DNA from: Desulfobacterales bacterium
GTDB taxonomy: Bacteria; Desulfobacterota; Desulfobacteria; Desulfobacterales; UBA11574
NCBI GenBank assembly: GCA_030601485.1
Contig: JAUVTO010000003.1
Coordinates: 1 to 35,743 of the forward strand
Length of the DNA: 35,743 bases
Direction: 5' to 3'
The notes below the pieces were generated by a model. The model was not told the DNA's origin, did not search any database, and saw nothing but the letters and a program-made list of their open reading frames with translations. Below are positions 12,038 to 22,340 of this stretch, piece by piece (the stretch's first letter is position 1; each line of letters begins with the position of its first letter). Both the position numbers and the translations under genes were made by a program.

Positions 12038-12379
12038 TCAGACTTTCATAAAACAATTTCCATTGAAAACAACTCCGGATTCAATCAAAACAACCGGAGC
12101 CTGAATATCACCTGTAACACGACCCGGCGGATAAACTTCAATTTTTTCCTTTGCATGGATTGTACCATTTACCTCACCCATAATTATCGCGACATCAACA
12201 ATTATCTCTGCGTTCACAACAGCTTTTTCCCCTATAATCACCGTACCTTGCTTGCTGCTAATTTTTCCGGTAACATTTCCGTCCAGCCTGACGGTATTAC
12301 TAAACTCGATTGTCCCTTCAATACTGGTACCGGCTCCCAGCAAAGTGTTTATGGTTTGGGGCTTCTTTGTTTTTTTCAT
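12038..12379 (-). CDS. Bactofilin family polymer-forming cytoskeletal protein
   Basis: 113 aa; NTLLGAGTSIEGTIEFSNTVRLDGNVTGKI...VNGTIHAKEKIEVYPPGRVTGDIQAPVVLIESGVVFNGNC. Confidence 0.94.
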   Translation of the reverse strand: MKKTKKPQTINTLLGAGTSIEGTIEFSNTVRLDGNVTGKISSKQGTVIIGEKAVVNAEIIVDVAIIMGEVNGTIHAKEKIEVYPPGRVTGDIQAPVVLIESGVVFNGNCFMKV

Positions 12380-12495
12380 ACATTCTCCATAACCCGGACA
12401 AGCCGGTGCAGATCATCCCTTCAGGATATAAAGTAAATATACAGAAAATAGATGAGAGCACATTGTCCGGTTAAGTAACGCATCATATTTCGTGA

Positions 12496-13599
12496 TTATT
12501 CAAACAGGAAGCGCCTCATGCTTATACTCATTAAAAGGCCGACACAAATCATTATGCTAACGATGGATGAACCTCCATAGCTGATAAACGGCAGCGTCAC
12601 ACCGACGATCGGCATCAGGCCCATAGCCATCCCAATATTGATAAAAATCTGCCAGAACATCATTGCCGTGATGCCTACAGCCAGAATAGTGCCAAAAGGA
12701 TCTCTGCATCTATAGGCAATGTTTAATCCCCAGATAATAAGCATAAGAAAAAGAAAAAGCATACCCACCGACCCCACAAATCCCCATTCCTCGGCCAAAA
12801 CTGAAAATATGAAATCGGTATGCTGCTCAGGTAAAAAAGAGAGTGCGTTCTGAGTTCCTTTCAAATATCCTTTGCCGAAGATCATGCCGGAACCTATGGC
12901 AATTTTGGATTGTATAATATGATAGCCTGCACCCAGGGGATCACGGTCTGGATCTATAAATGTTAATATCCGTTTCTTCTGGTAACCTTTCAGTAAAAAC
13001 CAGACCAAAGGACCGGTTATCGTACACGCAGTAATAATACATAAAAATGAGCGTCTCTCAATTTTTACAAAAACAGTCATGAAACCGGCAATCAAAACCA
13101 CCACCATGGCTGTCCCTAAATCCGGTTGTTTAACGATTAAAATAAAAGGCATTGCCGTCAATATCAAAGGGGTAAAGAGTTCTCGCAAGGTAAAACCCCT
13201 GGTATCTGAAAATTTGGAATAGTATCTTGCCAGACTAATTATCACGGCAATCTTGACAAGTTCTGAAGGTTGAATTGAAATAGGGCCCAATACGAGCCAA
13301 CGCCTTGCTCCCCCAACATATTTCCCCATTATTAATACATATATCAAAAGCAATATGCACACCGCATAGATTGCGGGAGCCCATCGATACAATGATTTAT
13401 AATTAATCAAAAAAGACAAAACCATGCCGGTCATCCCGGCACAATACCAGATCATCTGTTTAAAATAGAGTGTTTTTTGCGGCGTGGGAGTCGCTGATGT
13501 TACCGCGCTGTATAGGGTAACAAGACCCAATATTCCGATTAAAAAAGTGAGTCCCAATAAGCCCCAATCAAAGTATTTTACAAACCGCCGATCAAACAT
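12496..13599 (-). CDS. rodA: Rod shape-determining protein RodA (SEDS glycosyltransferase)
   Basis: 367 aa polytopic; GARRWLVLGPISIQPSELVKIAVI, FLPEQHTDFIFSVLAEEWGFVGS, LPFISYGGSSI. Confidence 0.97.
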   Translation of the reverse strand: MFDRRFVKYFDWGLLGLTFLIGILGLVTLYSAVTSATPTPQKTLYFKQMIWYCAGMTGMVLSFLINYKSLYRWAPAIYAVCILLLIYVLIMGKYVGGARRWLVLGPISIQPSELVKIAVIISLARYYSKFSDTRGFTLRELFTPLILTAMPFILIVKQPDLGTAMVVVLIAGFMTVFVKIERRSFLCIITACTITGPLVWFLLKGYQKKRILTFIDPDRDPLGAGYHIIQSKIAIGSGMIFGKGYLKGTQNALSFLPEQHTDFIFSVLAEEWGFVGSVGMLFLFLMLIIWGLNIAYRCRDPFGTILAVGITAMMFWQIFINIGMAMGLMPIVGVTLPFISYGGSSIVSIMICVGLLMSISMRRFLFE

Positions 13600-13625
13600 G
13601 GTCGCTACATTCCATATAACTATTA

Positions 13626-15500
13626 TTATTGCTTGGAGATTTCAGCTTTCAGCTGCCTTACATATTCATCCTTTTCCAAATATGTCCTAATTATTTCCCT
13701 TGCTATGGGCGCTGCTGCAGTTGATCCGTGTCCTCCATGTTCTACAAGCACGGCAACGGCTATTTGTGGATTCACCGATGGCGCATAAGACACAAACCAT
13801 GCATGATCTTTGAAATGGTACGGAATATCTTTCTCAGATAGATGGGGATCATTAGAACGTCCCACCACCTGTGCGGTTCCGGTTTTTCCGCTGATATCGA
13901 TACCTTTAATATGTGCGATCCGTCCAGTTCCTTTGGGACTGTTAACGACTTCCCACAGACCTTTTTTGACAATCGCCAATGTCTTTTTGCCGGCAGGCAG
14001 CCTGCCGATAATCTGCCTTTTGCTTTGAATAACAATATCACCATCTACTGTTTTAACCGATTTCAGTATCAGTGGCTTATATCTTGTTCCGCCATTTGCC
14101 AATGCCGAAGTCAGAACCAGCATCTGCAATGGCGTTGATAGGTCAAACCCCTGCCCGATGGCCACTGAAAGGGTCTCTCCTCCTTGCCAGGAAATGCCGG
14201 TTCGCCGCTTTTTCCAGGCCGAGGTTGGAATCAGCCCTTCTGCCTCATCGTCCAGATTTATCCCGGTTGCCGACCCCAAACCACATGCCTTGGCGTAAAA
14301 CGCAAGCGGATCTATGCCCAGCTTTTGACCCACCTGGTAAAAAAAGACGTCACAGGATTGGGATAATGCTTTAACAATATCTACGCTACCGTGGCCTCCG
14401 CGTCTCCAGCATCTATAAATACGATTTCCGTATTTATAATACCCCGGACAGTGCATGGTTGTGTTTTCATCGATAACACCTTCCTCCAGCCCTGCAATTG
14501 CGGTTGCAATCTTAAAAGTAGATGCAGGAGGATACTCACCCTGAATAGCCTTGTTTTCCATGGGGCTTAACGGATTGGAAATCAAAGACTCCCATTGTTT
14601 GTGTGACATACCGTCAACAAAAGCATTCTGGTCAAATGAAGGTGAGCTTGCCATTACAAGTATGTCTCCTGTCTCCGGATCCATAGCTACCACTGCACCG
14701 GCTGCGCCTTCTAAAAGTGCTTCCGCCTTTTTCTGCAAAATGTAGTCAATGGTCAGATATATATTTTGTCCGGGCAGGGCATCAACCGTTTTTAAGACTT
14801 TAACAACCTGTCCCATGACATTTACTTCGACCTGTCGCCCCCCTCGCTTTCCCTTCAAAAACCGTTCAAATATTTTTTCAACACCAAACTTTCCGATAAA
14901 ATCACCGCCTTTACACTCCGGATGTTTCCCCGATTTGAGCTCATCAGAACTGATTTCACTCAAATATCCGATCAGATGGGCGGCGCTCTGCCTTTTGATG
15001 TAGTGTCTTCGAGGCTTTACATTTACAACAATACCGGGAAGATCGAATTTTCGAACATCGACAGCCGCAAGGGCATCTCGCCCGATATCCTGTTTCAAAA
15101 GAATCGGTTTATAGGACAAAATACCTTTATTATGCCCAATTTTTTTCATAAGCTCCGATACAGGAACCTCAATCAATTTAGCCAACTTCTCAATAGTACG
15201 ATCAACAGGTTTGGCGTCTTTTAAAATAATACTAAGATCAAACGCCGGCCGATTATCAACAAGAAGTATTCCATTACGATCAAAAATCATCCCTCTGGAA
15301 GCATCTGTACTTTGCAGCCGAATACAGTTGTTTTCTGAAAGTCGCCTTAACTCCTGTCCCTGAACCACCTGAAGATAAAATAAACGTAATAAAAGAATAA
15401 AAAAGGCTCCTGAAACGCATAATATCACCCGGATTAAACGTTGTTTGTACCAATCGGTATCTGCGGTTTTTAAATATTTGCCCAAAGGGACCTCAATCAA
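13626..15500 (-). CDS. mrdA: Penicillin-binding protein 2
   Basis: 624 aa; STFK active site in EYPPASTFKIATAIAGLEEG, SQSCDVFFYQ, KTGTAQVVG; adjacent to rodA and mreD. Confidence 0.97.
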   Translation of the reverse strand: MIEVPLGKYLKTADTDWYKQRLIRVILCVSGAFFILLLRLFYLQVVQGQELRRLSENNCIRLQSTDASRGMIFDRNGILLVDNRPAFDLSIILKDAKPVDRTIEKLAKLIEVPVSELMKKIGHNKGILSYKPILLKQDIGRDALAAVDVRKFDLPGIVVNVKPRRHYIKRQSAAHLIGYLSEISSDELKSGKHPECKGGDFIGKFGVEKIFERFLKGKRGGRQVEVNVMGQVVKVLKTVDALPGQNIYLTIDYILQKKAEALLEGAAGAVVAMDPETGDILVMASSPSFDQNAFVDGMSHKQWESLISNPLSPMENKAIQGEYPPASTFKIATAIAGLEEGVIDENTTMHCPGYYKYGNRIYRCWRRGGHGSVDIVKALSQSCDVFFYQVGQKLGIDPLAFYAKACGLGSATGINLDDEAEGLIPTSAWKKRRTGISWQGGETLSVAIGQGFDLSTPLQMLVLTSALANGGTRYKPLILKSVKTVDGDIVIQSKRQIIGRLPAGKKTLAIVKKGLWEVVNSPKGTGRIAHIKGIDISGKTGTAQVVGRSNDPHLSEKDIPYHFKDHAWFVSYAPSVNPQIAVAVLVEHGGHGSTAAAPIAREIIRTYLEKDEYVRQLKAEISKQ

Positions 15501-16012
15501 TTTTCTTTGACAACCACTTTCTTAAGCCAGTTATTCCATCTTTTATGGGAATAATTAAAAAACATCAGAAAAATCGGCCCGGTAAATATTGCCCATAAAA
15601 CCTGTATCGTAACCGTGCTTATAGCAGCAGATAAAAACTGCGTGCCCGGTTTGAACATGGCAATGATTCCTATAAATATGCAATTTTGCAGTAACACGCC
15701 TGCAGCAACAATAAATGGCAAAAGAAAGCTGTCTCCTACATGTAAAAATGTAATAATCCACCGAACCCCTGCGAAGAGCCAGATATAGGTTGTTAAATAT
15801 AGCCCAAACGGGCCTCCGGAAAGGCTATCCATCATAATTCCAAAAAAGAGTATGACAGGTATGCTTTGACGAAGAGAATGAAAAAGACTTAAATAAATAA
15901 CAAACGGGAAAAGCAGATCATAAAACCTGTCGAACAAATGGAAATAGGGCATAACCGTTGTCTGAAGAAGCACCAGACAAATACAGATGCCGACATGAAA
16001 ACAATACGTCAT
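15497..16012 (-). CDS. mreD: Rod shape-determining protein MreD
   Basis: 171 aa polytopic membrane protein between mreC and mrdA; GIMMDSLSGGPFGLY. Confidence 0.88.
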   Translation of the reverse strand: MTYCFHVGICICLVLLQTTVMPYFHLFDRFYDLLFPFVIYLSLFHSLRQSIPVILFFGIMMDSLSGGPFGLYLTTYIWLFAGVRWIITFLHVGDSFLLPFIVAAGVLLQNCIFIGIIAMFKPGTQFLSAAISTVTIQVLWAIFTGPIFLMFFNYSHKRWNNWLKKVVVKEN

Positions 16013-16842
16013 TGCTCGCTCTGAAACTTATGCTTTTTGGGGTTCAGTACAATCAGAACCTCTTCAAGTTTTTCGAAATCAACGAATGGGGTAACTGATA
16101 CTTCCTGAAAAATCCCTGACTTGGGTTTGATAACGTCCGAAACGTGGCCCACGGGAAGTCCTTTTAGAAAAACACCATCCAATCCGGATGAAACAACGGT
16201 ATCGCCAACTGCAACCCCTTTCTTGCGCAGAACATATTTAAAAACACATCGGTCCGCAAACCCGCCCTTAATAATTCCGCGCGCCCGAGTCCCCTGCACC
16301 AGTGCATCGACGGCACTGTTATGGTCAATAATCAGAAGAACTTTGGAATTATGGACCGAGACCTCTGCAACCTGCCCCACAATTCCTTGAGGAATCACAA
16401 CAGCCGCACCTTTTTCCACACCATCATCTTTTCCCTTATTTATCATTATCGTCTTAAACCAGGGAGAGGGATCTTTGCCGATAACCTCGGCAGCAATTAC
16501 TTTATTGGTAATGGTTTTCTGAAAGTTAAGTAAGCTTCGGAGACGAATGTTGGAAAGCTTAAATTCCTTATGCAGATTGTTTCTTTCAACTGCAAGACTT
16601 AATGCTTTTTTATAATTATCATTTTCTTTTGCCGTTTCAACAAGAAAGAAATAGTGGAACCAGATATCTTTTACAAAACGAATTGAACGGGAAACAGCCT
16701 CCTGAAACGGGGCAATTAAAGAAATAGCTATCCGCCCTGGGCCATACGATTGATAGCGGCGATTGGAAACAGAAAGGACTATGATGTTGACAGCAATCAG
16801 AACGATCACCCCAATAATCATCACCATCTTTTTGGGGAACAT
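16009..16842 (-). CDS. mreC: Rod shape-determining protein MreC
   Basis: 277 aa; VIGKDPSPWFKTIMINKGKDDGVEKGAAVV, GIVGQVAEVS, DTVVSSGLDGVFLKGLPVG. Confidence 0.96.
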   Translation of the reverse strand: MFPKKMVMIIGVIVLIAVNIIVLSVSNRRYQSYGPGRIAISLIAPFQEAVSRSIRFVKDIWFHYFFLVETAKENDNYKKALSLAVERNNLHKEFKLSNIRLRSLLNFQKTITNKVIAAEVIGKDPSPWFKTIMINKGKDDGVEKGAAVVIPQGIVGQVAEVSVHNSKVLLIIDHNSAVDALVQGTRARGIIKGGFADRCVFKYVLRKKGVAVGDTVVSSGLDGVFLKGLPVGHVSDVIKPKSGIFQEVSVTPFVDFEKLEEVLIVLNPKKHKFQSEQ

Positions 16843-16846
16843 AACA

Positions 16847-17896
<1,050 letters not shown>

Positions 17897-18053
17897 TCAT
17901 ATCGGCACACGAAAAGTGCTCATCCCTCATTTTTAAAAGATATTTTTTATAACCCTGAAAAAAGCTTGATAATTTGTCAGTCATTTAAATAAATAAATTT
18001 ATCAGACTCACTCTATGATTACAAGAAAAATATCAAGCTATAAAATCGCATCC

Positions 18054-19178
18054 CTATTTAATTAAACCGTTATTCATAAGCTTTTTCATGACCCTATCAT
18101 GCAATTTCGGTCTAAAGGCTTTTATTTTGTTATTATCACGCGATGGATGTACACGGTTGGTTAATAATATAATGATCACTCTGCGGTCAAGATCCATCCA
18201 GAAAGATGTGCCGGTGAAGCCAAGATGACCCACTGTTTCCTTTGAAAAATATTGGCCGCAACTTGAGCCGACCGGAGATGGGGTGTCAAACCCCAGAACT
18301 CGACCGGTATGTTCCTGACGTTTAAAAAAACTTTGAATTAAATCAGTATCAAATACACCCGTGGAAGGGGAACCCAAATATGCGGCCATAAGCTCGGACA
18401 AAAGAGAAAGAACATCTTTGGCCGTCCCGAAAAGACCCGCATGTCCCTGGATACCCCCCACCACGTAGGCGTTATCATCATGGACCGCGCCTTCCAAAAG
18501 TATGTTCCGCCACGAACAGAGTTCGGTAGCGGCAAATTTTACCTGACGGGGCGTTAAATCAAGATCCACAAAAAACAGATTTTCAAGGCCCAATGGATGG
18601 TAGATCTCTTTAGTAACAAACCGGTCCAATCGATTTCCGGACACCTGTTCTATTACCCAGCACAGAATCATGAATCCTATATCACTATACATCACCTCTT
18701 TGCCGGGGGGATTTATAAGCGGTTCTTTCGCCAGAAGCTCTCTTAACGCATCTTTTCTTAGATTTGGCTTAAGCTTGCACAACAGTTTGTAATAGGGGCG
18801 GTAATCCGGAAAGCCCGAATTATGATAAAGCAGGTTTTCTATACTTATCCGTCCCTTGTCTGTGCTGTTAAATTGGGACAAAATCGATCCCAGATGTTGA
18901 CCCAGCTCCAGCTTTTGTTGAGAAATGAGCTTTATGATCGCCAGCGTGGTTGCCAGAGGTTTTGTAAAAGATGCCAGGTCAAAAACGGTATGACTTGTCA
19001 TTTGACGACCAGAGAATATATTCGCATATCCGTATGCTTGGAAAAAAATTTCGGAACCGGCGGTTGAGACCAGGAGCACTCCTCCGGGGAACACTTTATT
19101 GGAAACCGCTTGTTTCATCAAGTTGTTTACCGATTTCATGTTGTCATTCGTCAGTAGTAGCCATGGTTGCCGGTTCAT
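18054..19178 (-). CDS. Serine hydrolase, beta-lactamase/class C PBP family
   Basis: 374 aa; SxxK in FDLASFTKPLATT, NLLYHNSGFPDYRPYY, YSDIGF, GHLGFTGTSFWMD. The start may be the internal Met at 19139 (MKSVNN). Confidence 0.9.
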   Translation of the reverse strand: MNRQPWLLLTNDNMKSVNNLMKQAVSNKVFPGGVLLVSTAGSEIFFQAYGYANIFSGRQMTSHTVFDLASFTKPLATTLAIIKLISQQKLELGQHLGSILSQFNSTDKGRISIENLLYHNSGFPDYRPYYKLLCKLKPNLRKDALRELLAKEPLINPPGKEVMYSDIGFMILCWVIEQVSGNRLDRFVTKEIYHPLGLENLFFVDLDLTPRQVKFAATELCSWRNILLEGAVHDDNAYVVGGIQGHAGLFGTAKDVLSLLSELMAAYLGSPSTGVFDTDLIQSFFKRQEHTGRVLGFDTPSPVGSSCGQYFSKETVGHLGFTGTSFWMDLDRRVIIILLTNRVHPSRDNNKIKAFRPKLHDRVMKKLMNNGLIK

Positions 19179-20076
19179 GAAAAGTCAAAATTTGCCGGTC
19201 AGCGTCAAGGGTTGCTCCCAGTCCCATTGGAATCGTGATATTGATCCTGGCGTGGCCGATTTCAAAACCAGAAAGAATAGGAATGTTGACATCTTTAAAC
19301 ACTTCCTGAATGATCCGGAATATCTCATCAAGTTTTCCACACGCTTCAAAGGAACCCAGGAAAAGGCCCTTAATCCCCTCAAAACATGTGGCAAGCTTCA
19401 TCTGGGTTAGCATCCGGTCAATTCGATAGGGCGCCTCTCCCTGATCCTCAAGAAACAGGATCTTCCCGTTGAAACGCGGGGTATAAGGAGTCCCAACAAG
19501 ATGACACAAGGTGGTCAGGTTCCCGCCGACCACAAATCCAGAGGAAACACCCGGCTTGATGACAATGCCTTTTTCGGGTTTCAGCTCAAGGATTATATTG
19601 GATGTCATCACCCTACGCATTGCCGCGATGGTCTCTTCGGCGGTGTTTGCCAGGGTGGTTACCACAGGCCCGTGAAAGGTGACCAGGCTGCACCGGGTAT
19701 GTAATACGGACAGCAGCACCGAAATATCGCTGAATCCCACAAAGATTTTGGGATTGTTTTGAATGGTTTTAAAATCGAGAAACGGAAGTATCCGCAGGCT
19801 GCCATACCCGCCCCGGGCACAAACAACCGCTTGGACGGCCGGATCATCGAACAGACGATTCACCTGATCCGCCCGCTGCACGTCGGTTCCGGCAAGAAAT
19901 CCATGTTTTCGGAAAATACCCTCATCAAAAAACGTTTTAAACCCCATTGACTCCAGAACCGCCTTCCCTTTCATGAATTTTGCCGGGTCAAACGGACCGG
20001 CAGGCGCAACAATGCCAACTGTATCGCCCGGCATCAGACAGCGAGGCTTAATGGATTTTTTCTCTTTAATTTGCAT
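19144..20076 (-). CDS. ldcA: LD-carboxypeptidase (peptidase S66 family)
   Basis: 310 aa; LMPGDTVGIVAPAGPF, VVCARGGYGSLRILPFLDF, VGFSDISVLL, FLEDQGEAPYRIDRMLTQM. Confidence 0.93.
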   Translation of the reverse strand: MQIKEKKSIKPRCLMPGDTVGIVAPAGPFDPAKFMKGKAVLESMGFKTFFDEGIFRKHGFLAGTDVQRADQVNRLFDDPAVQAVVCARGGYGSLRILPFLDFKTIQNNPKIFVGFSDISVLLSVLHTRCSLVTFHGPVVTTLANTAEETIAAMRRVMTSNIILELKPEKGIVIKPGVSSGFVVGGNLTTLCHLVGTPYTPRFNGKILFLEDQGEAPYRIDRMLTQMKLATCFEGIKGLFLGSFEACGKLDEIFRIIQEVFKDVNIPILSGFEIGHARINITIPMGLGATLDADRQILTFHEPATMATTDE

Positions 20077-20287
20077 GGGGTTGTGTGTTTCTTAAATTAA
20101 GTTTTAGAATAACGGATAACGCCAAAATCGAGTTTTGATTAAATTTGTGTTAAATAAAACGTCCTTTTTACGAAATCGTCAATAAAAATTTAAAACTATT
20201 ATCATATGAAGGTTTCGGAAAAATCTATATTGATCGCAGAAAGTATAAGGAAACGACTTTTTCACAGTCATCATCTTATATCATATC

Positions 20288-20318
20288 TTGACATGGCATA
20301 TTTGAGATGTTAATTATT
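20288..20318 (+). promoter_or_regulatory. Candidate promoter of the tRNA-Pro gene
   Basis: TTGACA at 20288-20293 with a weak AT-rich -10 region (TTAATTAT) 17-18 bp downstream. Confidence 0.5.
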
Positions 20319-20328
20319 CATTTATCGT

Positions 20329-20405
20329 CGGGGCGTGGCGCAGTCTGGAAGCGCACTTGAATGGGGTTCAAGGGGTCGGAAGTTCAAATCTTCTCGCCCC
20401 GACCA
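20329..20405 (+). tRNA. tRNA-Pro (anticodon GGG), CCA encoded
   Basis: CGGGGCG/CGCCCCG acceptor stem, GCGC-AGTCTGGAA-GCGC D arm, anticodon arm CTTGA-ATGGGGT-TCAAG (GGG at 34-36, G37), TTCAAAT T loop, discriminator A plus CCA. Confidence 0.95.
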
Positions 20406-20431
20406 AAAATAAAAAGTAAATCAATCGGGTT

Positions 20432-20460
20432 AGCAATCAGGCTTTCCTGCTCTTTTTTTT
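20432..20460 (+). terminator. Possible rho-independent terminator after tRNA-Pro
   Basis: AGcaatCAGG-CTTT-CCTGCT (bulged stem) followed by CTTTTTTTT. Confidence 0.4.
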
Positions 20461-20877
20461 GAAACCGCCTGCCATCTTGCCAGTAATAATTGAACAGCAC
20501 CCGCTGAAGATAGTTTAAAAGAAGAATTCACACGTCACACGAAAGTATAAAAGGGTTGGAATGTCTTCCGACGCCTTTCATTAAGCCGGTTTCCTTGGGC
20601 TTCCTTGTCCTTGTGAATATCATCCAGGGAAAGGATGAGCAAGCCTTAAGGCGGGGTGTTCTAAACGGTCTGGTGCCATTCCTTCAATCCCATAATCCTC
20701 CAACACCACAGAATTCTTGACAGTCCTTTATTACTGGTGTATTTAATTGAATTAATTCAAATTTCGGAGGCTTCAAATATAGTCAAAGAAGCTCTTTTTT
20801 TACATGTGGGAAATCGTTGAAAATGTGGGTAGATCATTAAACGTATTAAACGTATAAAGGAAAGGAGGAACCCGGAA

Positions 20878-21228
20878 ATGAAGAATCTAATTAAGAACCT
20901 GCAAGCCGCGAACAGGGATCTAAAGGCACTATCAAAGAAAGTTGATAAGATGATTGTCGAGGTCGGGAAACTTGAGAAACCAAAATCAGCAAAGAAAGCC
21001 GTGGCCAAAGCAAAGCCCGTAAAAAAGGTCGTTGCTAAAAAAACCGTCAAATTAACAGCGGCCGATACTCTTTTTGGCATAATTAAAAGATTCAAAAAGG
21101 GCTCTGATGTGGCTACACTGATGGAAAAGACGGGTTTCAATAGAAGAAAAATATACGACAATGTTAAGATTTTGAAGAAGCAGGGGAAAATTAGGACTGC
21201 TGGAATTGGCGTGTATGTTAAGGCATAA
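20878..21228 (+). CDS. Histone H1-like Lys/Ala-rich protein with C-terminal winged-helix-like domain
   Basis: 116 aa; AKKAVAKAKPVKKVVAKKTVK tract flanked by an N-terminal coiled coil and a helix-turn-helix-like C-terminus (DVATLMEKTGFNRRKIYDNVKILKKQGKIRTAGIGVYVKA); GGAGG RBS upstream. Confidence 0.78.
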   Translation: MKNLIKNLQAANRDLKALSKKVDKMIVEVGKLEKPKSAKKAVAKAKPVKKVVAKKTVKLTAADTLFGIIKRFKKGSDVATLMEKTGFNRRKIYDNVKILKKQGKIRTAGIGVYVKA

Positions 21229-21250
21229 ACACTTCGATAATATTTAATTT

Positions 21251-21443
21251 TGACGGTTTCGTAAAAAGTCTGATTTTGCTCTCTCTGTGAGAAATTTTGG
21301 GATTCATAAATCGCCCGGCTAAATTTCAAAAACTCGGGCTAATGCCCTCAAACAGTTTGAAATTTTTAACGCCAGGTGATTTATGAATCTTTTTCCAAAA
21401 TTTCTCAATGTCGTTCACAAAATGACTTTTTACGAGTTCATCA
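21251..21443. repeat. ~193-bp imperfect palindromic (MITE-like) element
   Basis: Left arm TGACGGTTTCGTAAAAAGTC...GAGAAATTTTGG.GATTCATAAATCGCCCGGC aligns with the reverse complement of the right arm TGATGAACTCGTAAAAAGTC...GAGAAATTTTGG.GATTCATAAATCACCTGGC. Confidence 0.88.
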
Positions 21444-21514
21444 ATTTTTGGAGTAAATAAAAAAGACCTTTAGGAGACCCGAGGCGGTGAGCTGGAAATT
21501 GACGACTCAATTCA

Positions 21515-21597
21515 GGAAACAGCCCCATGTCATGAATAAAGGCTTATACATGACATTTAAATTATACCAGGGTATGAGCCTCTTCTGTTTCCGGGGC
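21515..21597 (+). other. Candidate structured RNA or palindrome cluster upstream of the Yip1-family gene
   Basis: Outer pair GGAAACAG (21515-21522)/CTGTTTCC (21585-21592) encloses ATGTCATGaATAA-AGGC-TTATaCATGACAT (21527-21556) and ATACC/GGTAT (21564-21575); alternative pair GCCCC/GGGGC. Confidence 0.4.
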
Positions 21598-21696
21598 AAT
21601 TAATGAACCCATTGCATTCGGGTAGAGACCGGATTTTTGACCATATGAACAATCCGTAGTACACCTCAGGAATAAATCTAACCATAGGGGGGTTAA

Positions 21697-22221
21697 ATGC
21701 AAAATTATATAGATCGTATTGTTCGTGCTGCCAAGCTCGATATTAACCTATATGAAGAGGTTGAGGCGGATAAAGGAGCAATGGGTCAAGCCATGGGAGT
21801 TGTTGTGCTTTCCAGTCTGGCAGCCGGGATAGGAAGCATAGGAACCATAGGAGCAAAGGGAATCGTTATCGGAGCGATCACAGCTCTTATCGCTTGGTAT
21901 GTTTGGGCCTATATGACGTATTTTATCGGTGTTAAACTCCTTCCTGAGCCCCAGACCAAAGCTGATCATGGTGAATTGCTGCGAACCATCGGTTTTTCAA
22001 GCTCTCCGGGGTTAATTCGAGTATTGGCTATTATACCTGGTATATCCGGGATCATTTTTGCTATCGCTTCAATTTGGATGTTAATAGCTATGGTTATTGC
22101 GGTAAGACAGGCTCTTGACTATCAGAGCACATTACGTGCTATAGGTGTTTGTATGATTGGCTGGGTTATTCAAGCAATAATCTTTATGATTTTATTTTCT
22201 ATTTTAGGCACAACAAACTGA
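21697..22221 (+). CDS. Yip1-family integral membrane protein
   Basis: 174 aa polytopic protein; N-terminal YIDRIVRAAKLDINLYEEVEAD and TM pattern typical of bacterial Yip1-domain proteins; GGGGGG purine tract RBS. Confidence 0.75.
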   Translation: MQNYIDRIVRAAKLDINLYEEVEADKGAMGQAMGVVVLSSLAAGIGSIGTIGAKGIVIGAITALIAWYVWAYMTYFIGVKLLPEPQTKADHGELLRTIGFSSSPGLIRVLAIIPGISGIIFAIASIWMLIAMVIAVRQALDYQSTLRAIGVCMIGWVIQAIIFMILFSILGTTN

Positions 22222-22340
22222 TTTCTTGACTACTTTAAAAAGATTTTTTTTCTTATTATGCCTAAACCATTCACACTATGGCGTTTTGGCATCGTGTATA
22301 TCTTCGGTTCGGACTTCTCGATTCTTCATTTGAATTCGGT

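Noticed and set aside
12394-12470. 8-bp inverted repeat CCGGACAA/TTGTCCGG between bactofilin and rodA
   Set aside because: Short arms with a ~60-nt spacer and no T-run; insufficient to call a terminator or regulatory element.
20329-20880. tRNA-Pro as an integration site for a mobile island
   Set aside because: No integrase, no duplicated tRNA 3' end and no phage genes nearby in the window.
20757-21329. 190-aa minus-strand ORF (Phe-rich)
   Set aside because: Phe/Ser/Leu-rich composition is the expected antisense of the Lys-rich H1-like gene; it also runs into the palindromic element.
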